A stretch of DNA of 64,000 nt. It comes from Dioscorea cayenensis subsp. rotundata (lineage: Eukaryota; Streptophyta; Magnoliopsida; Dioscoreales; Dioscoreaceae). Both the position numbers and the translations under genes were made by a program. Below, one piece after another: positions 49,163-60,261 of the stretch. Each line of letters begins with the position of its first letter. Position 1 is the first letter of the stretch. The notes beneath the pieces are model-generated. The model did not search any database, was not told the DNA's origin, and worked only from the letters and a program-made list of their open reading frames with translations. The stretch spans positions 1,364,001 through 1,428,000 of the forward strand of contig NC_052475.1 of NCBI RefSeq assembly GCF_009730915.1, in the 5' to 3' direction.

Positions 49163-50135
49163 GTGATTCTATTTACATGACACTTATCAAATCCTTCTCC
49201 CAAAGATCAAATTTGGCTAATTATAATCATAAGCAGCCAAACACAGCAATGAAAAAATAATTAATTAAGAAAATTAATTAATTTTGTATTCAAATAATGA
49301 TGAGTTGCTTCAATTATTAACCATATGAATAGCAACTTAGTCATCAACATTGAAAACAAGGCCCCTCTCACATCACAATCATGCAATTAAACCACTAAAA
49401 ATGTCTGCCATCTTATTGCCTCTCTACCTGTAAAGCTCTCTCTACTCTATTTTAAAACATTCACAATTATCTGTCCACTTTTCTCTTTTTGCCCTTTTTC
49501 TCCTCCATTTTATTTCCATTTCACACCAAATACAGACTTTCAAATAGTTCTGTAGTACTAGTTTATCATATTTTTATATTAATTATTATTATTATTTATT
49601 TTTTTAAAAATAAAAATTATCTTTGTTTTTGATTCATGTCTTGGCCTTTTGGTGAACTAACAAGAAAAAGTACTACATTCATTATATATATATATATATA
49701 TAATTAAACTATAATTCAATTGATATCAAAGGGGAATAGGGTTAATAATATGTGTTTATTTACCTTTGAAATATAATAATTTTAATAATTAAATAGGATG
49801 GAAAAACCTCATGTAATAAATTTAATAAAAACAAAAACAACAAAATTTGTTTGAAATTATATCTATAAAAATAAATAAATATAAAATTCACAGTAAGTAA
49901 CAACAATTAAATATCTCAACCCAATTTCATATACATTCAACAAAAACTCTAAAAAATTCACAAATTCAAACAAAATTCTCAAATAAAATGCGACAAGTAC
50001 ATATACAGTAAAACTTGAGCCAGTAAATTTATATTTTCACTTTGCTGACATAAAAATTGAGTTGCAAACCAGCACTTACAAACAAATATCTATGATTATA
50101 TCCGGGCGTGTTTTGAACTCGGTCAATTAAACACA
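49163..50135. other. AT-rich region and ATL gene 3' side
   Basis: No gene is seen. (TA)n lies at about 49683-49702. Bases 50000-50135 probably include the ATL gene 3' UTR. Confidence 0.5.
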
Positions 50136-50756
50136 TCACCTGAAAGAACTAACAAAACCTTCAGCTTCCAAAGGCAAAACAAGCTCCACCGCCGGTGGCA
50201 GTGGCTGCGGCGGAGTCACCATCGATCCTGCCCGAGCATCCTCGACGGCGCAGCCGGCCACCTTCGTCTTGAAAGGAAACAAACACTGGCGACAAGTGGG
50301 ACAAGATGAGCTCCCCATAAGCCATCTATCAATACACTTAACATGGAATCCATGGTTACACTTTGGCAAAACTCGCACACGTTCTCCGGCCACAAACTCC
50401 GACAAGCAAATAGCACACTCGGCGTTGCCACCGGGCAACTCGATCAAGTTGGAGAATACCAGCACGGGAAGAGCTCTCACTGCTTTCCTTCTCACACGAG
50501 TAGGTTGCACTTGTGGTATTGGATCAACATCATTAGTCGAGCACCGGAACGCGCAGCGCACGATGGAGTTGATACCGAGCCCGCACAACACGGCGCACAA
50601 GAGCACGGACAGGATCATGATTACGTTGGCATCGAAGGTGGTTGTGGGTTCAGTTGTTGTTGTTGTTGTTGTTGTTGTTGTGTTTGGTGGTGAGATTGGA
50701 GGAGATATGAGTTGGACAGTGGTTTCTAGTGATGATAAGAGTTTTCTTGAGTTCAT
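50136..50756 (-). CDS. RING-H2 finger protein, ATL family (E3 ubiquitin ligase)
   Basis: Intronless, 206 residues, as most ATL genes are. A Ser/Pro/Thr-rich N-terminus with ten threonines in a row (residues 26-35) leads to one transmembrane helix (VIMILSVLLCAVLCGLGI, 45-62). A basic loop and the GLD-type region follow (RALPVLVFSN, 94-103). The RING-H2 domain spans Cys114-Cys155: CAICLSEF, LPKCNHGFHVKCIDRWL and CPTC, with ligands C114, C117, C133, H135, H138, C141, C152 and C155 all present and the Trp at 145. It should sit in a membrane and pass ubiquitin from E2 to local targets; many ATLs respond to stress or elicitors. Target unknown. The small ATL78/ATL73-like group is the closest match by eye. 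Confidence 0.92.
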   Translation of the reverse strand: MNSRKLLSSLETTVQLISPPISPPNTTTTTTTTTTEPTTTFDANVIMILSVLLCAVLCGLGINSIVRCAFRCSTNDVDPIPQVQPTRVRRKAVRALPVLVFSNLIELPGGNAECAICLSEFVAGERVRVLPKCNHGFHVKCIDRWLMGSSSCPTCRQCLFPFKTKVAGCAVEDARAGSMVTPPQPLPPAVELVLPLEAEGFVSSFR

Positions 50757-50828
50757 GATTTAATGTGTTTTTCTAATTTCTTTTGTTGGTGATTATGGTG
50801 AGGAAGAAGATGATGATGATGATGAGAG

Positions 50829-50836
50829 TATATATA
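50829..50836 (-). promoter_or_regulatory. TATA box of the ATL gene
   Basis: TATATATA, about 73 bp upstream of the ATG at 50756. A (GAT)n run at about 50809-50826 lies at the presumed start site. Confidence 0.55.
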
Positions 50837-52516
50837 GTAAAGGAGAGGATTAGTGGGTTGTGTAGGGGTGTAATGGACTAGAGTGTGATGGAGGGTTTTG
50901 GTTTTTGTCATATTTGGGTTTGTGTTTTTGGATTGATTAAGTGGAGGATTAATTAAAGGGGATGGGGGGAAATTAATGAGTAACTGCCACTTGAATGAAA
51001 AATACCGGTCATTGAGGTTTGATGGGCGGCTCACAGAGTCACAGGGGGGGTGGGGGAAATTGGGTGGGGGGATGTGGGAAGATAAGATTTCGTCGGAATT
51101 GGAGATAAGTACATCAAAAGATATTTCTAATAATTGGGATTTTTTTTTTTTAGTTATATATGTGGATTTTTTTTCTTTTGTAAATATCTTTGGTGTGAGT
51201 TTTGTGTTATAAATATCTAGATGTGGGTTTTGTATTCATCCTCACAAGTTATAATTGTATTTTTTTGGAAAATAATTAAAGTTAAAAAAAAAGTTAAGTG
51301 TGGTGATTATTGTGATATACAAGTAATTAGATAATTATATTGACGGTAGATAACATCAAGATTATATGTGCAATTTAAATTTAATGTTTCTCTTGTTTTT
51401 TTTAACTATGGTAGGTTATTTAATTTTGTTTAAAAAAAGTAAATTAATAGTGTAAAATAAATTAAATAGAGTAAGAATATATTAAAATTTTTTTTTTTAA
51501 AAAAAACATAACCATAAAGATAATAAACAGACAAATGTTGTGACCAGTTAATAAAGTTAATAAATAACTCATATACCAAAAATAATTAAGTGTTTCTACA
51601 ATAAAAAAGACGAGAGTAATTCTATAAAGATTAATTAGAAATAAGTAGAAATACAAACATAATTTTTAAAGAATGATAATCTTGTAGTTATCTTTATATC
51701 ATCATCCTGTCAAATCAGATCTCAAGGTGCATTTAATGATTTTGCATTTAATCTATTAAAAGTTATAAGAATATAAATTTTCCAAGGATATACACTTTCA
51801 AACAAAAGAAAAAAAAGGAAAACCCTTATCTATGCAAATCCTCCATTGTGAGCTATATACAGAACCCCCACTTTAAAACAATTTTTTTATTACTTAAAAA
51901 CCTTTGATTATCTTCTTTGGATGATATATAGGTGGATTAAGCTCCCACTCAACTTCATGGTTGTGGCTCCAAATGAAAGCAACATTGTGATTACTTGAAT
52001 CTTAACAAATAAAGTGACAAAATTAAACATTAATAAATCTTCAAAGAGCTTTCTATACACACTAATAAAAGACAGCTTGCTCAATTGGCTTAGCAATTGG
52101 GGACAAGAGAATCTTTCACTTTACTTATCTCCATTAAATTATTTGATCATGAATCTCTATTTTTTTTTTCTCCCTTACAATCCAAATACAAGAGATCCGT
52201 ACTGTGTTTTATCTTGGAGATCGTCATGAAGATCTTGTTTTTGATATAATTTGAATGTTAATTCTCAAATTGCTTAAAAAGATAACCCTTTTGCTGTTCA
52301 TTAGTAGGTCACCACTGGCTACTTGTTCATGAGAACAAATGAGCAAGTTCTAATACTAATTAACCAAACAAAGCTCATGCTCTAGTTGATAAGTACTAGG
52401 ACTCCATGTATCTTTATAAGATTCATAATATTTTTAGTATGCACTCCAGCTAATTATCACCTTAATATCAGATGGTTTTTTGAGTCTTTTACTTTTAATA
52501 ATAGACGACAAACGCC
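50837..52516. other. ATL upstream region and AT-rich spacer
   Basis: A G-run segment (about 51040-51080) and T/A-rich DNA. No gene or transposon ends are recognised. Confidence 0.5.
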
Positions 52517-52710
52517 TTTTTTTATGAATATAAAGCAGATCTAAGCAAATGACTAGAGCCCTGGGATGTACGAGTATATATGACGAGTATGAGAATAATA
52601 TAGAAATCCCGGGTGAGCGAGTGTATAAAGCGATGAGGGAACGATCTGTTGGGGAGAGATTTGAACCCATGACCTCCCCCTTACACTTTGGTTATCTCTT
52701 TGGTTTATTC
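52517..52710 (-). mobile_element. Possible SINE relic of a second type
   Basis: On the minus strand, CCAAAGTGTAAGGGGGAGG then CATGGGTTCAAATCTC resembles a tRNA A-box/B-box pair. About 150 bp later comes a short A run (complement of 52517-52523). No target duplication was found, so the ends are uncertain. Confidence 0.35.
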
Positions 52711-53215
52711 ATTATCTCATGTAATGATTTATTAATTTTTGTTTTATAATCTCTATGATAGAGCTCTTTATTGATTTCTTATTTATTTTATTATTTTAAA
52801 CTTCAATTCAATCATTAATTTAACTAGTTAAATTGTATACATATACTGATTAAATTATTTTATATAAGTCTAGATGAGTTTAGTCAATATGGTAATTTGT
52901 TTTGATACCCTTTTCTTTCGGCATGTTTCATATAAAATAAGAAGTTAAAAATGTGATTAAAAAGATGCTTAAGGATTGAATTATGACTCAATCCTCTACT
53001 CATCATTAATAATTCACATGAACTTACATCTTGTAACTTTTTCTTATAAACAAATACCACTTGATTATGTTAAAGATGTGAATGTGAATGACTTCATCTA
53101 CTTATCAAGAAGAATTATCATCTTGAAGCAATTATAGACTCTTAGATTGAGGACAGCTAATAGAATCTTATAACTAGTTGCTTAATTCCAAGAGTTACGT
53201 AAGCAAGCAAAAACA

Positions 53216-53266
<51 letters not shown>

Positions 53267-53333
53267 TATGTGATTCTATCTCTTATCTTCTTGTTAAGAT
53301 TCCAATTGTTGATAGATATTGAACAATTTTCTA
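52711..53333. other. AT-rich spacer
   Basis: Holds the longest (TA)n run of the window at 53217-53263 and no gene. Confidence 0.55.
53217..53263. repeat. (TA)n microsatellite, about 23 units
   Basis: An uninterrupted TA run. Other shorter TA runs in the window lie near 2909, 16046, 21961, 28032, 48056, 49683, 54194, 61711 and 63027. Confidence 0.95.
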
Positions 53334-53346
53334 CTATTGTTAAGTT

Positions 53347-53577
53347 TTTTTTTTTTTTGGGAAAGAGGAGCGGGGCGAACCCACTAAAGGCAGGGGATGT
53401 GCATGAGTCCCGGTGGAATAAATGGGGATGGGGCATGCTCACGTGAGTCTATGAACCACCCATACACAACCACTATTCACAACTCCCAGAAATGCGCTCA
53501 GTAGAGAATCGAACTCTCACCACTCGGTGAGAGCTCTATCGGCGACCCGTGTACTAATAGACCCAAAGGTCGTTGAT
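53347..53577 (-). mobile_element. SINE copy 2 (tRNA-derived type)
   Basis: The 13-bp target duplication CTATTGTTAAGTT is exact (53334-53346 and 53578-53590). On the minus strand the body runs from ACCTTTGGGTCTATTAGTAC through ACGGGTCGCCGATAGAGCTC and GAGTGGTGAGAGTTCGATTC (B-box-like) to CGCTCCTCTTTCCC and a tail of about 13 A. It matches 28956-29142 along its length, with several short extra stretches. The long pure tail and exact duplication make this the younger copy. Confidence 0.88.
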
Positions 53578-53590
53578 CTATTGTTAAGTT

Positions 53591-53891
53591 GTATTACTAC
53601 ACATTCTGTTAGCTCTATTAAGAGTTGTGGATTAGTAATTTTTTTCAATAATGTGCACACATGCATCATAACAATCAAGAGAAAGAGCCACAAATATTTG
53701 ATAACGCAGCTTGATACCACGTGTCTATGTCTATGGGCCTAAGTCTAGATAATCAAATCCACTAGAAAATACAAAAAATACAAGAACAAATTTTCTTGTA
53801 AGTACATTTTGACTACAAAATAAAAGGTAATCGAAGATTTTATTTATGAAGACTTGCCTTAACCAACCAGTTAAACTCCTACGCCATACTA
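53591..53891. other. Short spacer
   Basis: AT-rich, no gene. It lies between SINE copy 2 and the hAT-like element. Confidence 0.5.
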
Positions 53892-53899
53892 ACGGAAAC

Positions 53900-54190
53900 C
53901 AATGTTGTTTGACCCGGACCGGCCCGGCCGGTTCAACCGGAAAAAAAAGCAGAGCCCGCCGTATGGCAGGCAGATACCCTCATCGACCCGGGTGATTAAA
54001 AAAACCCGGTAGTTAGCCGGTGACCCGGGCGGTTCAACCGGGAACCGGTTGACCCGGCCGGGTCAATTGGGTCACAATGTTTAATTTTTTTACAATATTT
54101 AATAATTTATTATTATTTTCTCATTAAAAACCACAAAATCGTGTATATTTATTAATATTAATTTATAATTTATAATCAATAAATAGAATT

Positions 54191-54232
<42 letters not shown>

Positions 54233-54815
54233 AACAAAAAAATAACATTTAAAAAAATAAAAATATATTAATGTATTATGTAAATACTTTTCTAAAAAAA
54301 TTTAATTTATTAAGAAAAATAAAACAATAAATGAGTGTAATTTTTATTATAAAAAAATATAAAATTAAAAGTATTCTAATTAAATAAAAAAATATAAGAA
54401 AAATTTAAAAACAAAAATAAAAACTCAATTGAGATATAAGAATTAGTGAATTAGATTTCTTATTTATTTTAACAAAATCAACCAATAAACAAATAAATAA
54501 ATAAATAACACCGAAAGAAGTTTGATAATTATATATTAATATATTAAATTTGTAAATATTTAAAAAATGTAAAAATAAATGATCAAATTAGAAAACTCTA
54601 CTGTATATAAGGTCATTTATCAATTTAAATATCAAATTTGAGTAGGTTTTTATAATATAATTATGGATTTAATATTATATTTGCTTATTATTAATTATTA
54701 TAATATTTTTTTATATTTAATTATTGACCCCGGTTCAACCCCGGTTCGACCCGGTTGAACCCATTGACCCCTGGGCTTAGCCGGGTCATTGCCCGGGCCG
54801 GGTCTGACAACCTTG
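53900..54815. mobile_element. hAT-like non-autonomous element with GC-rich ends, 916 bp
   Basis: An 8-bp target duplication, ACGGAAAC (53892-53899 and 54816-54823), fits the hAT superfamily. The inverted ends are left CAATGTTGTTTGACCCGG and right (complement) CAAGGTTGTCAGACCCGG. Both ends continue into nested CCGG, GGTTCAACCGG and GACCCGG motifs that form palindromes. The centre is over 85% A/T with a (TA)n run at 54194-54230. There is no transposase and no meaningful frame. Confidence 0.72.
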
Positions 54816-54823
54816 ACGGAAAC

Positions 54824-55385
54824 ACTCATGCAGGTTTTTATACATGCCAAAACTTGGTGATCTTCAATCGTACCACAATAGTCTTCAATCAATCTTCAAC
54901 CAAATCTCATCACATTCTAACTATAGCTTCAAAAGATAGTCTTCATAATCTTCAATTAAGCATCCTCTAGTCAAGATATTTTTCAAATCAAGAGTACCTT
55001 TAATCAAATCTTTACTTCAAATAAACTTGCCACTAGTCAATTAGAGCTTCTCCAAAAATAGAGCCCAGCTTGGTATGGGTCTTCATAAGTTTCACTGAGT
55101 CACCTGCCAACTATAGGCTCCATCAAGTATGTTATCTTTGGTTAACTGATCTTAATTTTGATTTAACCAAAGTTGGTTTCCAATTAAGTATCCAAATTTG
55201 GTTTTTTCCAATCAAGCTTTCAATTCAGATTCTCCTTCAAAGCTTGCTTCTTGCCTTGAATAGCATGGATTTGAATTTAATCAACTTGGCACTTCATTAT
55301 CTGCTATCTTAGTGTGTTGTTACATCATTAAGACTATCTTACTATAATTGCTTACAAACCTGTGTGACAAATAATGGCAACATAC
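54824..55385. other. Intergenic region
   Basis: Phrases such as CTTCAATCAATCTTCAACC and TCAATTAAGCATCC give a loosely repeated TCTTCAA character. No gene is recognised; the plus-strand frames here are short and unassigned. Confidence 0.45.
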
Positions 55386-55388
55386 TAA

Positions 55389-56139
55389 GGGTATGTTTGG
55401 ATGCAAGGATTGATCCCCAAGGATTGGGGATCAACCCTTGTGGCATGTGCATGCCCATGTTTGGGCATGCACCAAAGGGCATGGGAAGGGAATGAGGGGG
55501 GAGTGCATGCCCCTCAAAGCCCTTCATGCTCATCCCCTCATTTTGGGGGATTGAGCATGCCTTGATGAGGTAATGACTCTTTTTACCCCTCATAATATTA
55601 TATTTGTTTAAATTTTTAATGATTTACATTGTATTTATACATTGTATTTTTTTATATTTACATTGTATTAGACGAAAAATTAAGAAATGACATATTATAC
55701 ATTGTATTTATTTTTTTAAAAATATTAGAATTATTTATATTTAGTGATTTAAAAAAATAATTAAATTTGGATATTTATTTATTTTTAAATAAAAAAATCA
55801 AATTATATTCATCAATTAAAAATGTATAAATTTTTAAAAATTTATTTAGAAAAATAAATAACTCATTTTAATTTTTTTTATAGAAATTGAAGCTATTTAA
55901 TAATAATTGTTTTTTTTACAAGATATATAATTTAATTAAAATATTAAAGGGTAAAAAAAGTAATTTTTACTAAAAATTTTCTCTTATTCTCTATCCTATT
56001 CCTATCCCCATCCCTCCAACCAAACATTACTTTTGTTCCCATCCCCAATCCTCTTTTCCTATTTATATTCCCATCCCCTTCCCCATCCCCTTCCCCTTCC
56101 CCATCTCCATATTCCCATTCCCTCTAACCAAACGGACCC
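55389..56139. mobile_element. PIF/Harbinger-like MITE, 751 bp
   Basis: The inverted ends are left GGGTATGTTTGGATGCAAGG and right (complement) GGGTCCGTTTGGTTAGAGGG. The 3-bp duplication TAA is at 55386-55388 and 56140-56142. The left arm is rich in GGGGAT/ATCCCC and GCATGCCC hairpins, the right arm in CCCATCCCCTTCC repeats, and the centre is AT-only. No transposase is present. The family is distinct from 46793-47663. Confidence 0.72.
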
Positions 56140-56142
56140 TAA

Positions 56143-57680
56143 GACATTTATATTGGAGTGAAATTGAATCACCATAATCAATTTAATTTATGCTTTTTTT
56201 AAAAAAAAAATCACATACCCTTATAAAAATGAAAAGTATATATATATATATGTACCTATATAAAAATGATATATGCACACACACCTTACAAACCATTCAC
56301 AAACCATTCTTATATGGTTATATACCCTTTATGCAAAAAATCAACTAAAAATTTTATAAAAGAATTAATCTATTTTTTTGTCTTTTTCTCTTCTATCATT
56401 TTAAGAAACAAAACATAAGGACACAAAATATTAATATGCATTTTAATAAAATTTGAGGCCAATTTTTAACTATAAAAACATATATAGAAATAAAAACTTT
56501 GTAAAGAGGTATACAAGTAAATATTATTTTTATAAGTGTATATTACTTGCATCCTCCCATTCTGAGCAAAGTAAATTTTATTGAGACAGAAATTTTTGGC
56601 AAGTGAAAAGTTACAATATATATTTTTTTATAATTTTTTAAATATATATTTTTATATTATATGTATATATATATATATATATTAATTTATAAAAAATCAA
56701 ATGCCAAATAATAAATTTTTGTAATTTTTTCGTTACCATATAACGCAATTTATAAAATATCAAAAAGCCAAACAAAAAATTTTGCAAATATATTTTTTTA
56801 AATATAATTTTTTAGATTATCTATATTAATTTGTAAAAGAAAACCAAGTGGTCAAACAATAGATTTTTGAAAAAAAAATATAAATCAACTTGTAATATTA
56901 AGTATCCAAACAATAAATTTTTATAAATATTTTTTAAAAAAATATAAAGGGTAATGGTTAATCATGCATGGGTTTGCAACTCTAAGATATGAGCATTGTA
57001 TTCCTCTCAAATAAATAAATAAATAAATAAATAAATAAATTTTGTTCACTTATCAAACGATTCAAACCCAAAGTTTTAAATACTTTGATTATTTATATTT
57101 TTTCCTTGTCTGTTATTCAAGAGAAATTATAATGCACAGTTGTCACTCAATTATTGAATCAATAACAGAGAATTCTAGGAGAAAAAAAAAGCATAAAATC
57201 ATTGATTGATTATTTACACAATAATACATGAGTACAAACAACTAGTCTACTTGTAATTTGTCCTTTTCTTCTTAAATTATAAACATTTAATTTATTTAAT
57301 AAACTTATAATTCTGTTTTAAAACTTACTAAAAATAACATTAACATTAATAATAAAAATAATAATAATTTCAGAAATAAAGTGGTTATATTTATTTTTTT
57401 GGGAAAAAAAATATTTTGATATGGGCCCCACAAGACAACTTACATATAAATATATAATTAATTTTTGAAAATTTAGTTCGATTCTATTTGAACTTTTTTT
57501 CTCCCTTTTTTTATTTTAAAATAAAATTCATATTAATTGGTAATTGAATTCCAATCAATGTTTATCAGTTCATGGATTTTGATTGAAACCCTAGAAATTC
57601 ATCAGAATTCAATCGAGAAGAACACGCGAAAACGATCTTTTCTTGATGTCTCTGCTGAATTCTCTGCGATTTTTGGCTTC
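56143..57680. other. AT-rich spacer upstream of ATG13
   Basis: No gene is seen. Repeated phrases such as AAACAATAAATTTTT and AATCAAATGCCAAATAATAA occur loosely (about 56690-56940), plus (TAAA)n at about 57009-57040. The ATG13 leader begins somewhere after about 57540. Confidence 0.5.
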
Positions 57681-57724
57681 GATTGATCCATAAAATTCCG
57701 GCGAAGTTTGCGGGAATTCGGATA

Positions 57725-60261
57725 ATGGCGGCGCCGTCGTCGTTGTCGTCATCGGAGAAGGAATCCATGGAGCAATACGTCACCGAGTTCTTCTCCAAGA
57801 GCTTCCACACAATTCTCGATTCTCGATCTCCATCGTCGTCTTCGCCGTCGTCGAGTGCTCGGAGGCGCGAGGATTGGTTCAATCTGCAACTCAGAGGGCA
57901 ACCAGCGGAGCTTGATAAGATCAAGCAATGGCGGAGGAGAAAAGCTGAGATTTTGGTCGTTGACGTCGTCCTCAGGCGCAATCAGCGGCATCTTGAGCAT
58001 GAGAAGGTTGTGGAGCGATGGAGTATCAAGCATGAGATTAGAGAGGTTGTTGGTTGCTGTATTGATGTGGCAGCAGTGTACGGGAAGGTCTACAAGAAGT
58101 CGATCGTCGTGCTTCGATCTCTCTACGCCACCGCGAGGATGCTCCCGGCTTACAAGCTCTTCCGGGAGCTCAGCTCTTCAAGCCGGTGTGGCGTTGGTCT
58201 CTCCCTTAGAGTTTCGCCATTCATGGAGCCTTTCACTCGGGAAGAGGAAGCAGAGATGGAGAGGTTTAGCTTCAATCCAGTTGACACTCCCTTTGGGAGG
58301 CTCTCCTTGGTCGTCTCTTACCTCCCGACATTGGAAGATGTGAGCTTGGAGCCTCCTCCTCGTATGGTTACTGAATTGATCCCTGATTATGTTGGCAGCC
58401 CTGCTACTGATCCTTTCAAGAGATTCAATTCTTTGCCTTCTTCTCCACATCCATGTGTTCTGTTTCAAAATGAGTTATTGCGCACTGAGAGTGCTCCAGT
58501 TTGTAGCCATGGTTTGCCTCCTTCTCCTTCAATGGGCAAGGGTAACAAGGAGTTGTTGAGAATGGGGGGTTTCCAGATTGGCATTGCCCTCCAAAAGGTG
58601 AACTGTAGTGCTTATGATTGAATTGATCTTCTGTTCATTGCTCTTGAGCTTTTTGTCATTGATTTGGATGGCTTTAGTGCAGGCATTATCTTTGGGGATA
58701 GATGGAGTTGGAAAGCTGCATAGACTGAAGATACCATCTTGCAGTTTAGTAAGAAATTTATCTTCTAGAAGCTTTAGCAAGTTATCTGTTTTGAATGATG
58801 TGGCAGATATCGATTGCCCTTTTGCCTTGGAGGTTAAAGAAGATATCGATGCATCGTCCAAGAGGTACCTTTCTTGTGCCTTTTCTGGTTCAGTTGCTCT
58901 TATTGCAATCTGTTTGCCATTGAATTTTCATGCATATTCTTGTTTCCTGCAACTTGGTTGATGATCATAGTGCTGTTATTCATACTTCAATATCTTCTTG
59001 TCTTGAAATTGGGGTTACTATTTTGAAACTATATGATAAGCACTCTATCTTTTTATCTCTCTTTGATAGTATTGAAATTTAGATGCATGAGAACTGTGAA
59101 TTAATGTGAAGGAAGCAAATAAAGATCATATCACCAGGGGGAGTTTTTCTCATGCTCAAATCTACTCAGTTGTGGAAGGGCATTTTCCCTGGTTATTTGG
59201 GACCAAACTTATAAGAGTTCTTGTTGGAAAATATATGGAGGTGGTTTGTCATGAATAGTGAATTATAAGATAAACTTAAATTCATTAATTTTGGTTTTAT
59301 GTTCTACACTTATATGCTATTATTTTGTACTTTGTTAATCTCAAAGTGACTATGATGACTCTTCTTAATATTTTCTAAGAGGAACTCCTCTTTAGAATTT
59401 TTACCCGGCTATTCTCCGTTTTTTTTGGGGCATGTTGTTGATTAGTTGCATATTCTTAAGATGACTGCATGCACTCCCTTCTACTATTCTCGGTTTTTAT
59501 GGAGGCATGTTGTTGATTAGTTGTATATTCTTAGTATGACTGCATGCACTCCCTTGTGTTTCTTTTGTTAACATGTTCAAGGAGGTTGGCATTTAGAAAC
59601 AACTACCTGATGTTGACCTTTTCGTCTGTCCCGTGTTTAAACAAGTGCATATTCATCAGTAGAACTACTTAATATTTTTGTCTTCAGTCCACAAGAGAAC
59701 TTTGCAAGCATGTCTTCTGTAACTTGCATGAAATGACTAATTTAAATCTGTTCCTGAAACTCTTAATCAGTTTGTCACATGTGATCTATTGTGAAATCGA
59801 CAGATACAAAGCCAAAGTAACCCTTTAACATCTGCTGCAAATACTTTGACTCACCATTTAGTATTACACTTCTGTGTAGGATTGAATCACCCGACGGAAA
59901 AAGGGTTGACGGGCCATTAACTATCACAAAGTCCGAAGATGCTTCTATTGGCACCCTTCTACAAATGCTAAAAACTGCAGCACCATTGAACAAAGATCTT
60001 TCCAAGCCCAACATCACATCTTCTCAAGCCTTGAAAGTTGAAACTAGGAGCCTAAGGGTTGAACAAAACAAAGACATGTACAACCGGGGTATAAAGCTCG
60101 GCAATCCTGGCTCTATTTCAAGGATTTTCAAATCAAGAACCACTGCAGATGCATTAGATGAGCTGCAGAACTTCAAAGAGATAAAGAATTTGCTATTACG
60201 GCGGGGAGGATGTCGGATATTAAATAGAACACATTCTCCGAAATCTACTTCCATGAACTAA
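57725..60261 (+). CDS. ATG13: Autophagy-related protein 13 (ATG13)
   Basis: Three exons: 57725-58597, 58683-58864 and 59880-60261, giving 478 residues. The start ATG at 57725 is the first in frame. The N-terminal HORMA-like domain (about 15-230) has SMEQYVTEFFSKSFHTILDS, REDWFNLQLRGQPAELDKIK, VVERWSIKHEIREV, YKKSIVVLRSLYATARMLPA and FSFNPVDTPFGRLSLVVSYL. The linker DYVGSPATDPFKRFNSLPSS is conserved in plant ATG13. The rest is low-complexity, as expected of the disordered regulatory tail. ATG13 is the regulatory subunit of the ATG1 kinase complex that starts autophagosomes, controlled by TOR and SnRK1 phosphorylation. Arabidopsis ATG13a/b have about 600 residues, so this copy has a shorter tail; an unseen alternative exon in the 1-kb intron cannot be excluded. 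Confidence 0.88.
59409..59557. repeat. Two-copy tandem duplication in ATG13 intron 2, unit 75 bp
   Basis: 59409-59483 and 59484-59557 share CTATTCTC, GGCATGTTGTTGATTAGTTG, TATTCTTA and ATGACTGCATGCACTCCCTT. Confidence 0.85.

Noticed and set aside
57565-58033. Minus-strand frames opposite ATG13 exon 1
   Set aside because: Antisense shadows of the conserved ATG13 coding exon.
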